Shown here: piece by piece, positions 43,318-52,301 of the stretch
Layout: every line of letters starts with the position of its first letter
How positions within the stretch are numbered: the stretch's first letter is position 1
Source: a bacterium
GTDB taxonomy: Bacteria; Sysuimicrobiota; Sysuimicrobiia; Sysuimicrobiales; Segetimicrobiaceae
Reading direction: 5' to 3'
NCBI GenBank assembly: GCA_035307765.1
Contig: DATGHU010000015.1
Coordinates: forward strand, 1-64,000
DNA: 64,000 nt
Notes under the pieces: model-generated
Seen by the model: the letters and a program-made list of their open reading frames with translations, nothing else
The model's database searches: none
What the model was told of the DNA's origin: nothing
Made by a program: the position numbers and the translations under genes

Positions 43318-46083
43318 ATGGCGATACGCACGCTCGCCAAACCCACCCGCCGCCGGACCGCGGCCCGCCGGGCCGCCCGGGGGGGCAGGGTGTCGGCCCG
43401 GAAGCGCATCTGGCTGTTCGAAGAGGGGAACGCGTCCCTGCGCGATCTGCTCGGCGGCAAGGGGGCGGGACTCGCGGAGATGAGCCGGGTCGGGTTGCCG
43501 GTACCGGCGGGATTTACGATCACCACCGCGGTCTGCAACGAGTACAACGCCAAGGGGCAGGTCTTCCCCTCGGGGCTGATCGGCGAGGTCCGCCGCGCGC
43601 TGGCAACGGTGGAGCGCAAGATGGGGAAGCGGTTCGGGGACCCCAAGAACCCGCTGCTCGTTTCCGTGAGGTCGGGCGCCAAGTTCTCCATGCCGGGCAT
43701 GATGGACACCGTCCTCAACCTCGGCCTCAACGAGGAGACCCTGCGCGGGCTGGGGAGCCTCACCGGGGACGAGCGGTTCGCCGAGGACGCCCACCGGCGG
43801 TTCGTCCAGATGTTCGGGAAGATCGTCCTCGACGTGCCCGGGGACAAGTTCGAGGCCATCATCGAGTCGCGCAAGCGTCGGGCGGGGGCGCGGGTCGACA
43901 CCGACCTCGGGGTGCACGACCTCGCCGAGATCGCGCGGGAGTTCAAGGCGCTGATCAAACGGGAAAAGGGTGTCGACTTTCCCGCCGACCCGTGGGATCA
44001 GCTGGAGATGGCGATCCGGGCGGTGTTCGATTCCTGGATGGGCAAGCGGGCCGTCGACTACCGCAACTTCAACAAGATCCCGCACGACCTCGGCACGGCC
44101 GTCAACGTTCAGGCGATGGTCTTCGGGAACATGGGGACCGACAGCGCCACCGGCGTGGCGTTCACCCGGAACCCCGCGACCGGGGAGAAGCGACTCTACG
44201 GGGAGTACCTGCCGAACGCGCAGGGTGAGGACGTCGTCGCGGGGATCCGAACCCCGCACCCGATCTCCCAGATGGAGCGGGAGATGGGCGGGGTGTACCG
44301 GCAGTTCCAGGACGTCGCGAAGATGCTGGAGCGGCATTACAAGGATATGCAGGATCTGGAGTTCACCGTGGAGCGGGGGAAGCTCTGGATGCTGCAGACC
44401 CGCACCGGCAAGCGGACCGCGCAGGCCGCGGTGAAGATCGCGGTGGACATGGTCAAGGAAAAGCTGATCAACAGGGACGAAGCCCTGATGCGGGTGGAGC
44501 CGGAGCAGATCTACCAGCTGCTGCTGCCGCGGTTCGACCCCGATGACAAGGCCGCCGCGGAGCACGAGGGCCGGCTGCTGGCCCGCGGCCTGAACGCATC
44601 CCCGGGGGCGGCGACCGGGGTGGCGGTCTTCGATCCGGACACGGCGGTGGAGATCGGCGCCGCCGGGCAGTCGGTCATCCTCGTCCGGCCGGAGACGAAC
44701 CCCGAAGACGTCCACGGCATGCTGGCCGCGAAGGGCATCCTGACGGCCCGCGGCGGCGCGACCAGCCACGCCGCGGTGGTGGCCCGCGGGCTCGGCAAGC
44801 CCTGCGTCGCCGGCGCGGAAGCGCTGCGGGTGGACCCGCACGCACGCCAGCTGAGCGTCAACGGCCGGGTCGTCCACCAGGGCGATTTCATCTCGATCGA
44901 CGGCACGACCGGCGAGGTGTTCGGCCGGGCGATCCGGACGATCGATCCCGACCTGAGCAAGGAACAGGACCTTCAAACCCTCCTCGGGTGGGCGGACAAG
45001 ACCCGTCGGCTGGGGATCTGGGCCAACGCGGACTATCCCCGGGACGCGGCGCGCGCCCGCGAGTTCGGCGCCGAGGGGATCGGGCTGTGTCGGACCGAGC
45101 ACATGTTCTTCGAGGAAGACCGTCTGCCGATCGTCCGGCGGATGATCCTCGCCGACGGCGAGCCGGAGCGGCAGCGTGCGCTTGACGAGCTCCTCCCCAT
45201 CCAGCGCGAGGACTTCATCGGGATCCTGCGCGAGATGGCGGGGGACACCGTCGTCATCCGGTTGATCGACCCGCCGCTGCACGAGTTCCTCCCCCGGTAC
45301 GACGAGCTGCTCGTCGAGGTCACCGAGCTCCGGGTGCGGGGAAACGATCCCCGCGCCCTGGAGGAGAAGGAGCGGCTCCTCCGCGCCGTCGCGGCGATGC
45401 GCGAGCAGAACCCCATGCTCGGACTGCGGGGGATCCGGCTGGGGATCCTGTTCCCCGGGATCATCGACATGCAGGTGCGGGCGATCCTGGAGGCGACCTG
45501 CACGCTGGCCAAGGAGGGGATCAAGGCCCACCCCGAGATCATGATTCCGCTGATCGGCCACGTGAACGAGCTGCGGGTCGTGGAACAGCGGGTCCGGCCG
45601 CTGGCCGATCGGGTGATGAGCGAGCAGGGGGTGCGGGTGCGGTACAAGTTCGGCACGATGATCGAGATCCCGCGCGCCTGCGTGGTCGCCGACGAGATCG
45701 CCAAGCTGGCGGAGTTCTTCTCGTTCGGGAGCAACGACCTGACCCAGCTCATCTACGGATTCAGCCGGGACGACGCCGAAGGCAAGTTCCTCCTCCGCTA
45801 CGTGAATGACAAGATCCTTCCGGAGAACCCCTTCCAGGTCCTCGACGTGGTGGGGGTGGGGACCCTCATCGACATGGCGGTCAAGCTCGGGCGGAAGACC
45901 CGGCCGGACATCGAACTGGGGATCTGCGGCGAGCACGGGGGCGATCCGGCGAGCATCGAGTTCTGCCACAAGGTGGGCCTGACGTACGTGAGCTGTTCGC
46001 CGTACCGGGTGCCGACCGCCCGGCTGGCGGCGGCGCAGGCGGCATTGCGGGAGAAGCGGGCGCGGGCCGAACGCGACCGCTAG
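43318..46083 (+). CDS. ppdK: Pyruvate, phosphate dikinase
   Basis: PPDK interconverts pyruvate, ATP and Pi with PEP, AMP and PPi. The 921-residue enzyme has an N-terminal ATP-grasp domain, a phosphohistidine domain with GGATSHAAVVARG (His484) and a TIM-barrel PEP domain with ICGEHGGDP (catalytic Cys870). ATG 43318 follows GAGGTG. Its first about 28 residues are strongly basic (RRRTAARRAARGGR). A PPDK regulatory kinase often sits beside ppdK, but none is here. Its place between glyS and dgt matches thermophilic Firmicutes. Confidence 0.97.
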   Translation: MAIRTLAKPTRRRTAARRAARGGRVSARKRIWLFEEGNASLRDLLGGKGAGLAEMSRVGLPVPAGFTITTAVCNEYNAKGQVFPSGLIGEVRRALATVERKMGKRFGDPKNPLLVSVRSGAKFSMPGMMDTVLNLGLNEETLRGLGSLTGDERFAEDAHRRFVQMFGKIVLDVPGDKFEAIIESRKRRAGARVDTDLGVHDLAEIAREFKALIKREKGVDFPADPWDQLEMAIRAVFDSWMGKRAVDYRNFNKIPHDLGTAVNVQAMVFGNMGTDSATGVAFTRNPATGEKRLYGEYLPNAQGEDVVAGIRTPHPISQMEREMGGVYRQFQDVAKMLERHYKDMQDLEFTVERGKLWMLQTRTGKRTAQAAVKIAVDMVKEKLINRDEALMRVEPEQIYQLLLPRFDPDDKAAAEHEGRLLARGLNASPGAATGVAVFDPDTAVEIGAAGQSVILVRPETNPEDVHGMLAAKGILTARGGATSHAAVVARGLGKPCVAGAEALRVDPHARQLSVNGRVVHQGDFISIDGTTGEVFGRAIRTIDPDLSKEQDLQTLLGWADKTRRLGIWANADYPRDAARAREFGAEGIGLCRTEHMFFEEDRLPIVRRMILADGEPERQRALDELLPIQREDFIGILREMAGDTVVIRLIDPPLHEFLPRYDELLVEVTELRVRGNDPRALEEKERLLRAVAAMREQNPMLGLRGIRLGILFPGIIDMQVRAILEATCTLAKEGIKAHPEIMIPLIGHVNELRVVEQRVRPLADRVMSEQGVRVRYKFGTMIEIPRACVVADEIAKLAEFFSFGSNDLTQLIYGFSRDDAEGKFLLRYVNDKILPENPFQVLDVVGVGTLIDMAVKLGRKTRPDIELGICGEHGGDPASIEFCHKVGLTYVSCSPYRVPTARLAAAQAALREKRARAERDR

Positions 46084-46139
46084 CCGCCGCGCACGCGGAG
46101 GGCGGGACCGGTCGGGCAGGAACTCGCCAGGGGGGGCCG

Positions 46140-47225
46140 ATGAACCCGCGCGAGACGACGGAGGCGTGGGAGGAGCAGATCCTGTCCCCGCACGCCGCCA
46201 GGAGTGCGCGGTCGCGGGGCCGGGTGCGCCCCGAGCCCAAGGATCCCCTGCGCACCGATTTCCAGCGGGATCGGGATCGGATCATTCACTCCAAGGCGTT
46301 CCGCCGCCTGATGCACAAGACCCAGGTCTTCCTCGCCCCCGAAGGCGATCACTACCGGACGCGGCTCACCCACACCCTCGAGGTCGCCCAGATCGCGCGG
46401 ACGATCGCGCGGGCGATCCGGATCAATGAGGATCTCACCGAGGCGATCGTCCTGGGGCATGACCTGGGCCACCCCCCGTTTGGCCACGCCGGCGAGGAGG
46501 CACTCAACCAGGCGATGGCGGGCCACGGCGGGTTCCGGCACGACCTGCAGAGCCTGCGGATGGTGGAGCTCCTCGAGCGGCGTCGGGCGAAGGACGGGAC
46601 CTACCAGGACGGGTTGAACCTGACCTGGGAAGTTCGAAACGGCATCGGCGGGCACTCCAAAGGCGCCTCCGACATCGGCATCTTCCCCGATCTCGAAACG
46701 ACCCCGCCCCAGAGCGGCCCGGAAACCGTCGAGGGGCAGCTGGCGCGGGTCGCCGATCGCATCGCCTACGTCAATCACGACACCGATGACGCGATTCGGG
46801 CGGGGTTGATCAACGAGCGGGACATCCCCGCCGGCGTGCGCGCGGTTCTCGGGGAGACCCGGGGAGAATGGCTCGACACGACCGTGCGGGACATCGTCGA
46901 CCGCTCCGCCGGCGTCGGGCGCATCCAGATGACCGAGGAGGTCCGGATCGCGCTCAACGGCCTCAAGGACTACCTGTTCGCCATCGTCTACCAAGGCTCG
47001 GCGGCGAAGGCCGAGGTGGGCAAGTCCCAGCGACTGCTGCGGGACCTGTTCGACTACTTCATCGAGCACCCCGACGAGATCAGCCAGGAATCCCGGCGGC
47101 TGCTCGACGAGGGCGAGGTGACGGTTCAGCGGGCCGTCTGTGATTTTCTCTCCGGCATGACCGACCGGTTTGCCATCCGGACGCAGGAGCGGCTGTTCGT
47201 CCCCCGGACGTGGGAGAGCTTCTGA
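46140..47225 (+). CDS. dgt: dGTP triphosphohydrolase-like HD protein
   Basis: This 361-residue HD-domain enzyme hydrolyses dNTPs to the deoxynucleoside and triphosphate. FRRLMHKTQVF, RLTHTLEVAQIAR and VLGHDLGHPPFGHAGEEAL give the metal-binding H...HD...D set. The ATG follows AGGGGGGGCCG. dgt normally precedes dnaG in this conserved string; here its stop overlaps the aroM ATG (TGATG) and dnaG lies 16 kb away. Confidence 0.93.
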   Translation: MNPRETTEAWEEQILSPHAARSARSRGRVRPEPKDPLRTDFQRDRDRIIHSKAFRRLMHKTQVFLAPEGDHYRTRLTHTLEVAQIARTIARAIRINEDLTEAIVLGHDLGHPPFGHAGEEALNQAMAGHGGFRHDLQSLRMVELLERRRAKDGTYQDGLNLTWEVRNGIGGHSKGASDIGIFPDLETTPPQSGPETVEGQLARVADRIAYVNHDTDDAIRAGLINERDIPAGVRAVLGETRGEWLDTTVRDIVDRSAGVGRIQMTEEVRIALNGLKDYLFAIVYQGSAAKAEVGKSQRLLRDLFDYFIEHPDEISQESRRLLDEGEVTVQRAVCDFLSGMTDRFAIRTQERLFVPRTWESF

Positions 47226-47920
47226 TGGGCCGCGCCGTAGGCCTCCTGACCATCGGGCAGGCGCCCCGGCCGGATTTGATCGAGGAGTACGAGCGGGCCC
47301 TCCCGACCGCCCGGCTCGTGCAGCGGGGGGCGCTCGATGACCTCGGCGACTCGGAGATCCTGGATCTCGCCCCCGGCCCCGGAGACGACGTGCTGGTCAG
47401 CCGCCTTCGGAGCGGTCGCGAGGTGCGGCTGGCCCGCCGACATCTCGAACCCCGTTTGCAGCGGTGCCTCGAGGAGTTGGCGCGAGAGGTGGACCTGACG
47501 GTGCTCCTCTGCACCGGGGACTTCCCTGCGGTGCGCCCGCCCGGGCTCGTGCTCGTGCCGCAGCGGGTGCTGCACCACATCGTCGCCGCCCTGGTGGACG
47601 GGCTGCGGGGGGACGGCCGCGCGGCCCGGCCGCTCGGCGTGCTGCTGCCCGATCCGGCGCAGGCGGCGTCGGCCGAGCGCCGCTGGGCGGACCTCGGTCG
47701 CGTGGTCACCGCCGCGGCGTCGCCGTACCAGGGCCCGGAGGCACTCGAGGCCGGGGGGGAAGCGCTGCGGGACGCCGGCGTCGCCGTCGTGGTCATGGAC
47801 TGCATCGGCTACACGCGAGCGATGCGGCGCACCGTGTCGCACCTCGTCGGGGTGCCGACGATTCTCGCAAACGCCGCGGTCGCGATGATCGCGCGCGAGG
47901 CGGTGGAGGGGGCAGCATGA
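47225..47920 (+). CDS. aroM: AroM family protein
   Basis: This 231-residue protein belongs to the AroM group, related to Asp/Glu/hydantoin racemases; its function is unproven even in E. coli, where it belongs to the TyrR regulon. Two cysteines at racemase-like positions are present: Cys96 (LLCTGDFP) and Cys193 (VMDCIGYTRAMR). The start overlaps the dgt stop and the end overlaps the HpaB-family gene by 4 nt, so three starts are coupled. An isomerase or racemase step on an aromatic or hydroxy acid is a hypothesis. Confidence 0.85.
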   Translation: MGRAVGLLTIGQAPRPDLIEEYERALPTARLVQRGALDDLGDSEILDLAPGPGDDVLVSRLRSGREVRLARRHLEPRLQRCLEELAREVDLTVLLCTGDFPAVRPPGLVLVPQRVLHHIVAALVDGLRGDGRAARPLGVLLPDPAQAASAERRWADLGRVVTAAASPYQGPEALEAGGEALRDAGVAVVVMDCIGYTRAMRRTVSHLVGVPTILANAAVAMIAREAVEGAA

Positions 47921-49350
47921 GGACTGCGGACGAGTACCGGGCGAGCCTGCGGGACGGGCGGGTCGTCTACTACGGGGGCCAGCGCGTGGGGGACGTGACG
48001 GCGCATCCGGCGCTGCGGGTGGCGGTCGATCACGCCGCGCTCGACTATCAGATGGCCGCGGACCCTCGTTACCGATCGCTCGCGGTCGTCCCGCGCCCCG
48101 GCGGCGGGGAGATGAGCCGGTATTTTGCGCTGCCCAAGACCGCGGACGACCTCCTGGCGCGCATGGAGTTGATCGAGACCAGCACGCGGCTCGGCGGGAC
48201 GATCGTGCCGCTGCTGAAAGAGATCGGCACCGACGCCCTCCTCGCGCTGCACCTCGTGGCCCACGATCTCGACCGGGCGCGCGGCACCCAGTACCTCGAA
48301 CGGGTCCGGACATTCTACGCCCACTGCCGGGATCAGGACCTGGCGATGGCGGTCGCCCAGACCGACGTGAAGGGCGATCGCGGGGCCGGCCCCAGCGATC
48401 AGGCGCACCCGGATTACTACGTCCGAATCGTGGAGGAGCGCGCGGATGGGATCGTGGTGCGCGGCGCGAAGGTCCACACTTCCGTCAGCATGAACGCCAA
48501 CGAACTGATCGTGCTCCCGACGCGCGCGCTGGGGGAGCGCGATCGCGCCTACGCCGTGGCCTTCGCCATCCCGGTGGCGACGCGGGGGCTGACGCTCGCG
48601 GTCAGTCCCTACGGGGGACACGCCACCTCCTCGTTCGAACACCCCCTGTCGAGCCGGCACCGGATGACGGAGACGCTCACCGTTTTCGACGACGTGTTCG
48701 TGCCGCGCGACCGGGTCTTTCTGCAGGGGGAGTGGGAGTACGCCGGGCCGCTCGCGAGGACATTCGTCGAGTTTCACCGGTTCACCGCGGTGTCCTACAA
48801 GCTTCCGCTCGTGGACCTGTTCGTGGGCGCCGCCTACCTGATCGCCCGGTACAACGGGATCGAACGCGCCGGCCACATCCGGGATAAGCTCACCTGGCTC
48901 GTGGCCTACGCGAGCACGCTCCGGGCGCTCACCCGCATGGCGGCGCTGGACTGCTACCGGGGGGCGCTGGAGATCGCCATCCCCGATCCCGGCACCGTCA
49001 ACATCGCGAAGCTGCACTTCGCTACTCAGTTTCACCGCGCGGTCGCCGATGTCCAGGAGATCGCCGGCGGCCTGCTCGTCACCGGTCCCGGCGGGGCGGA
49101 CTGGGAGGCCCCGGCCCTGCGCCCCCTCATCGAGCGCTACCTCGGGGGAAAGGGGGTCGGGGCGGAGGCCCGGCTGCGGCTCCTGCACCTGATCTCGGAT
49201 GTGACGACCTCGGCCCTGGGAGGCTACCACGCCGTCCTGGCGATCCACGCGGAGGGATCGATCGAGGCGGAGAAGCTGACGATTTATCGGACGGCCCCGG
49301 TGGAACGATGTGTGGCGCTGGCGAAGGAGCTGGCCGGGATCGCCGACTGA
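47917..49350 (+). CDS. 4-hydroxyphenylacetate 3-hydroxylase (HpaB) family flavoprotein
   Basis: This 477-residue protein has the HpaB/acyl-CoA-dehydrogenase fold. QTDVKGDRG, GIVVRGAKVHTSVSMNANELIV and VFDDVFVPRDRVF are family signatures, shared by FADH2-dependent aromatic hydroxylases and by 4-hydroxybutyryl-CoA dehydratases. The Cys residues that ligate the Fe-S cluster in the dehydratases are not seen; in the FHRFTAVSYK segment the expected Cys seven residues after His is Tyr. A flavin monooxygenase is therefore favoured. No flavin reductase partner (HpaC) is adjacent. ATG 47917 follows GGTGGAGGGGG and overlaps the aroM stop. Confidence 0.85.
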   Translation: MRTADEYRASLRDGRVVYYGGQRVGDVTAHPALRVAVDHAALDYQMAADPRYRSLAVVPRPGGGEMSRYFALPKTADDLLARMELIETSTRLGGTIVPLLKEIGTDALLALHLVAHDLDRARGTQYLERVRTFYAHCRDQDLAMAVAQTDVKGDRGAGPSDQAHPDYYVRIVEERADGIVVRGAKVHTSVSMNANELIVLPTRALGERDRAYAVAFAIPVATRGLTLAVSPYGGHATSSFEHPLSSRHRMTETLTVFDDVFVPRDRVFLQGEWEYAGPLARTFVEFHRFTAVSYKLPLVDLFVGAAYLIARYNGIERAGHIRDKLTWLVAYASTLRALTRMAALDCYRGALEIAIPDPGTVNIAKLHFATQFHRAVADVQEIAGGLLVTGPGGADWEAPALRPLIERYLGGKGVGAEARLRLLHLISDVTTSALGGYHAVLAIHAEGSIEAEKLTIYRTAPVERCVALAKELAGIAD

Positions 49351-49373
49351 GCCTGGACCGAGGGGGGCACGCC

Positions 49374-50759
49374 GTGCCTGAGGCGCGCGACCGATTCTGG
49401 GATCGTCGGATCGAGACGCTGTCCCGTCCCGCGTTGGAGGCGCTCCAGCTGGAGCGCCTCCAACGACAGGTGGCCCGGTGTTACGATGGATCACCGTTCT
49501 ACCGGGAAAAATTTGACCGGGCCGGGGTGGCGCCCCGCCATCTCGCGCGGCTGTCGGATCTCGCCCGCTTCCCGTTCGTCACCAAGCAGGAGCTGCGCGA
49601 CGAGCAGGCCGCCCACCCGCCGTTCGGGCGGTACCTGCTCGCTCCGGCGGGGGCGCTGCGCGAGCTGCACCCCTCGTCGGGGACGACCGGGCACCCCGTC
49701 AACACGATCTGGTCCGCCTCCGACGTGGAGGTCATCACGGACCACACGGCCCGCACGATGTGGTCGTTCGGGACCCGGCCGGGGGACGTGGTCCAGAACG
49801 CGTTCGCCTACGGCCTCTGGGTGGCCGGGATGGCGGTGCACTATGCGGCGGCGCGCATCGGCGCGTTCTGTCTGCCGGCCGGGACGACCCCCGCCGCCCG
49901 TCAGATCGAGATGATGACCCGCGCCCGGGCCACCGTGTTGTTGGCGACCCCCTCGTTCGGGCTGTACATCGGCGAGCGGCTGCGGGCGACGGGGCAGAGG
50001 CCCGACGCCCTGGCCCTCCAACTCGGTTGCTTCGGCGGGGAAGCCGGGACCGAACTCCCGAGCACGCGAGCACGGCTGGAGCGCTCCCTCGGCATCGACG
50101 CCTACGACTACTACGGGCTGGCGGAGATCGGTCCCACCTTCGCCAGCGAGTGCGACCAGAAGGCGGGGCTGCACTGGGCGGAAGATCACTATCTCGTCGA
50201 GATCGTCGATCCCGACACGAGGCAGCCGCTGCCCCCGGGCGAGCAGGGGATCGTCGTGATCACCCACCTCACCCGGGAGGCCACCCCGATGATCCGGTAC
50301 TGGACGAACGACTACGCCCGGCTGGACCTCACCCCGTGCCGCTGCGGGCGAACGCACGCGCGGTCCCCCCAGGGAATCGTGGCCCGCAACGATGATCTCG
50401 TCGTCTTCCGCGGGGCGAAGTTCTATCCGGTGCAAGTCGAGCAGGCCGTCCGCGCGTTCGCGGAGCTGAGCGACGAGTTTCGGATCGAGCTGGAGACGGA
50501 GCGTGAGACCGGGTTGGACCGGTGCACGGTCATCGTCGAGGCCGGGACGACCGCGGCGGCACCCGATCTCCCGGAGCGCGTGCGCCGCGCGCTGCGCGAA
50601 GCGCTGCTCGTCTCCCCCGCGGTCGCGATCGTGCCCCCCGGGTCACTCGAGCGCACCGAGTTCAAGGCGAAGCGCGTCCTCGACCGCCGCCCGCGGGCCG
50701 CCTCCCACCCGAGCCATCACCCCGCCCCGGCGGGGGGACCCGAGGGCGCCCACTCGTAG
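49374..50759 (+). CDS. paaK: Phenylacetate-CoA ligase family (AMP-forming)
   Basis: This 461-residue adenylate-forming enzyme activates an aryl or arylacetic acid to its CoA thioester. ELHPSSGTTGHP is the P-loop, YDYYGLAEIGPT the A5-like motif, and a C-terminal AMP-binding domain follows CRCGRTHAR. GTG 49374 follows AGGGGGG. It is the third gene of the aroM-HpaB-paaK set, 23 nt after its neighbour. The last 43 nt overlap the convergent GNAT gene. The precise acid is unknown; related proteins also act on benzoates or indoleacetate. Confidence 0.88.
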   Translation: MPEARDRFWDRRIETLSRPALEALQLERLQRQVARCYDGSPFYREKFDRAGVAPRHLARLSDLARFPFVTKQELRDEQAAHPPFGRYLLAPAGALRELHPSSGTTGHPVNTIWSASDVEVITDHTARTMWSFGTRPGDVVQNAFAYGLWVAGMAVHYAAARIGAFCLPAGTTPAARQIEMMTRARATVLLATPSFGLYIGERLRATGQRPDALALQLGCFGGEAGTELPSTRARLERSLGIDAYDYYGLAEIGPTFASECDQKAGLHWAEDHYLVEIVDPDTRQPLPPGEQGIVVITHLTREATPMIRYWTNDYARLDLTPCRCGRTHARSPQGIVARNDDLVVFRGAKFYPVQVEQAVRAFAELSDEFRIELETERETGLDRCTVIVEAGTTAAAPDLPERVRRALREALLVSPAVAIVPPGSLERTEFKAKRVLDRRPRAASHPSHHPAPAGGPEGAHS

Positions 50760-51205
50760 AGGACGTCGGGTTCCCGCTCCTCGTTGCCTGCCCCGTTGGT
50801 CCACTCGATCGGCGCGAACCCCCTCGCCTCGTAGAACGCCCGCGCGCGATCGTTCCGCTGGAACGTGAACAGCCGCAGCCGCCTTGGGCTCATCGCCTTG
50901 GCCTGGGCGAGCAGCCGGTCCCCGATCCCCTGCCGGTAAAAGCCGGGCCGGACGTAGAGGTGGTCGAGGTGGTCGCCGGTCAATGATAGAAACCCGACGA
51001 TCGCCCCGTCGAGTTCGGCGACCCAGACCGCGCTGCGGCGCATCACCACCTCGGGGATCCAGCGGCGCGTCTCCTCGTCGCTGTGGATCGTGGGCAGGTA
51101 GGGCAGCGCCTCGTGGCGGGCGGCGAGGAACACCTCGGCGATCTCCGCCGCGTCGGCGCCGACCGCCGGCCGCAGGATCGCCTCCCGGCCACGCTTGGGG
51201 GTCAT
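50717..51205 (-). CDS. GNAT family N-acetyltransferase
   Basis: This 162-residue acetyltransferase has the acetyl-CoA-binding motif YVRPGFYRQGIGDRLL (about 104-119), with the preceding beta strand GAIVGFLSL and the RARAFYEARGF helix near the end. Substrate unknown. It lies downstream of the cox operon terminator and overlaps the 3' end of paaK, so antisense interference between the two is possible. Confidence 0.88.
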   Translation of the reverse strand: MTPKRGREAILRPAVGADAAEIAEVFLAARHEALPYLPTIHSDEETRRWIPEVVMRRSAVWVAELDGAIVGFLSLTGDHLDHLYVRPGFYRQGIGDRLLAQAKAMSPRRLRLFTFQRNDRARAFYEARGFAPIEWTNGAGNEEREPDVLYEWAPSGPPAGAG

Positions 51206-51242
51206 CCGCGCGTCGCTCCGGCCGGCAAATCCGAAAGGAATA

Positions 51243-51275
51243 GCGGGGGCGGCGCGCCCGGTCCGCCGCCCCCGC
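51243..51275 (-). terminator. Terminator of the cox operon
   Basis: A perfect 12-bp inverted repeat (GCGGGGGCGGCG / CGCCGCCCCCGC) with a 9-nt loop lies after the subunit IV stop, followed on the minus strand by TATTCCTTT. Confidence 0.7.
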
Positions 51276-51295
51276 GACGTGCCGCGGAGATGGGG

Positions 51296-51592
51296 TTAGT
51301 GGCGCGGCAGGAGCAGGGCGGCGTCAGGGACGACCGCGAGCAGCATCAGGAGGAGCAGGATCAACGGCAGGATCGCGATGTAGGCCATCGCCAGCCGCTC
51401 GAAGCGCAGGCCCATGTAATAGGCGCCGATCAGGCTCGCCTTCATCAGGGCCAACACGATCAAGATGACGACGCGGGTCCCCGCCGAGATGTGAAAGACC
51501 AACACCGTGCTCATCTCGAGGGCGGTGATGGCGATGAGGACCAACCAGGCGGTGAGGTAGAGCCGGCTCAGGCCCTGCGTTTCATCCGTCAT
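51296..51592 (-). CDS. Cytochrome c oxidase subunit IV-like (COX4_pro)
   Basis: This 98-residue protein has three helices (about 15-35, 42-62 and 70-92) and the LKASLIGAYYMGL-type pattern of prokaryotic subunit IV, here LMKASLIGAYYMGLRFE. ATG 51592 was preferred to a longer frame overlapping subunit III; a GGAGG lies about 10 nt upstream. It is the last gene of the oxidase operon and has a stabilising, non-catalytic role. Confidence 0.85.
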   Translation of the reverse strand: MTDETQGLSRLYLTAWLVLIAITALEMSTVLVFHISAGTRVVILIVLALMKASLIGAYYMGLRFERLAMAYIAILPLILLLLMLLAVVPDAALLLPRH

Positions 51593-51632
51593 GATCCGTT
51601 GGCCTCCGTCGGGTAGGGTCGAGACGCCCGCA

Positions 51633-52262
51633 TCACAGCAGGTAAATCGACGACCAGATGAACACCCAGACCAGGTCGACAAATCCCCAGTACAGCCCGG
51701 CGACCTCGACCCCTTCCGCCGAGGAAACGCCCCGGGCGACCCGGTCGGCCATCAGCCACAGGTACACGATGCCGCCGAGGACGTGGGCGCCGTGCAACCC
51801 AGTGATGATGAAGAAACTGAAGCTGAACGCCGGCACCCCCCAGGGGTTGCCGGTGAGGCGGGCGCCCTGCTCGATGAAGTGGGTCCACTCGCGCGCCTGC
51901 ATACCCGCGAACAGCAGCCCGGCGATCACGGTCGCGGCGAGGAACCACACGGCCTGCCGGCGGAGCCCCTGCCGGAGGGCGTACACCGACATCGCCATCG
52001 TCGTGCTGCTGCAGATGAGGATCACCGTCATCGTCGCGACGAAGGGGATGTTCATCACGCCGGGGAGGTGGTTGGGCCAAGTGGGACTGGCGAGCCGCAT
52101 CACCCACAGGCCGATCAGCAGCCCGGCAAACGTCATGGCGTCGGAGATGAGGAACAGCCACATCATGAGCTTGGGCCAACCGATGTCCCACGGCGACCGC
52201 CCGCCGCCCCAGCGCGCTCCGAGGTCCCGCCCTTGTTCCCGTGTCTCCACCGCGCTCGTCAT
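51633..52262 (-). CDS. coxC: Cytochrome c oxidase subunit III
   Basis: This 209-residue protein has five to seven helices and the subunit III core KLMMWLFLISDAMTFAG and the FFIITGLHGAHVLGGI-type motif, with Glu and His residues typical of the lipid-binding cleft. It lies downstream of a second, divergent subunit III paralogue. The heme-copper oxidase uses it to sustain proton uptake. Confidence 0.9.
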   Translation of the reverse strand: MTSAVETREQGRDLGARWGGGRSPWDIGWPKLMMWLFLISDAMTFAGLLIGLWVMRLASPTWPNHLPGVMNIPFVATMTVILICSSTTMAMSVYALRQGLRRQAVWFLAATVIAGLLFAGMQAREWTHFIEQGARLTGNPWGVPAFSFSFFIITGLHGAHVLGGIVYLWLMADRVARGVSSAEGVEVAGLYWGFVDLVWVFIWSSIYLL

Positions 52263-52301
52263 CGTCCCCAGCCGCTCCTCATGCGGGCGCCGCCGCTCAG
52301 T

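Noticed and set aside
43135-45969. A 944-codon open frame antisense to ppdK
   Set aside because: Shadow of ppdK, with no domain and no ribosome site.
47917-49350. 4-hydroxybutyryl-CoA dehydratase
   Set aside because: The fold is shared, but the Cys ligands of the Fe-S cluster are not seen; a flavin-dependent hydroxylase is more likely.
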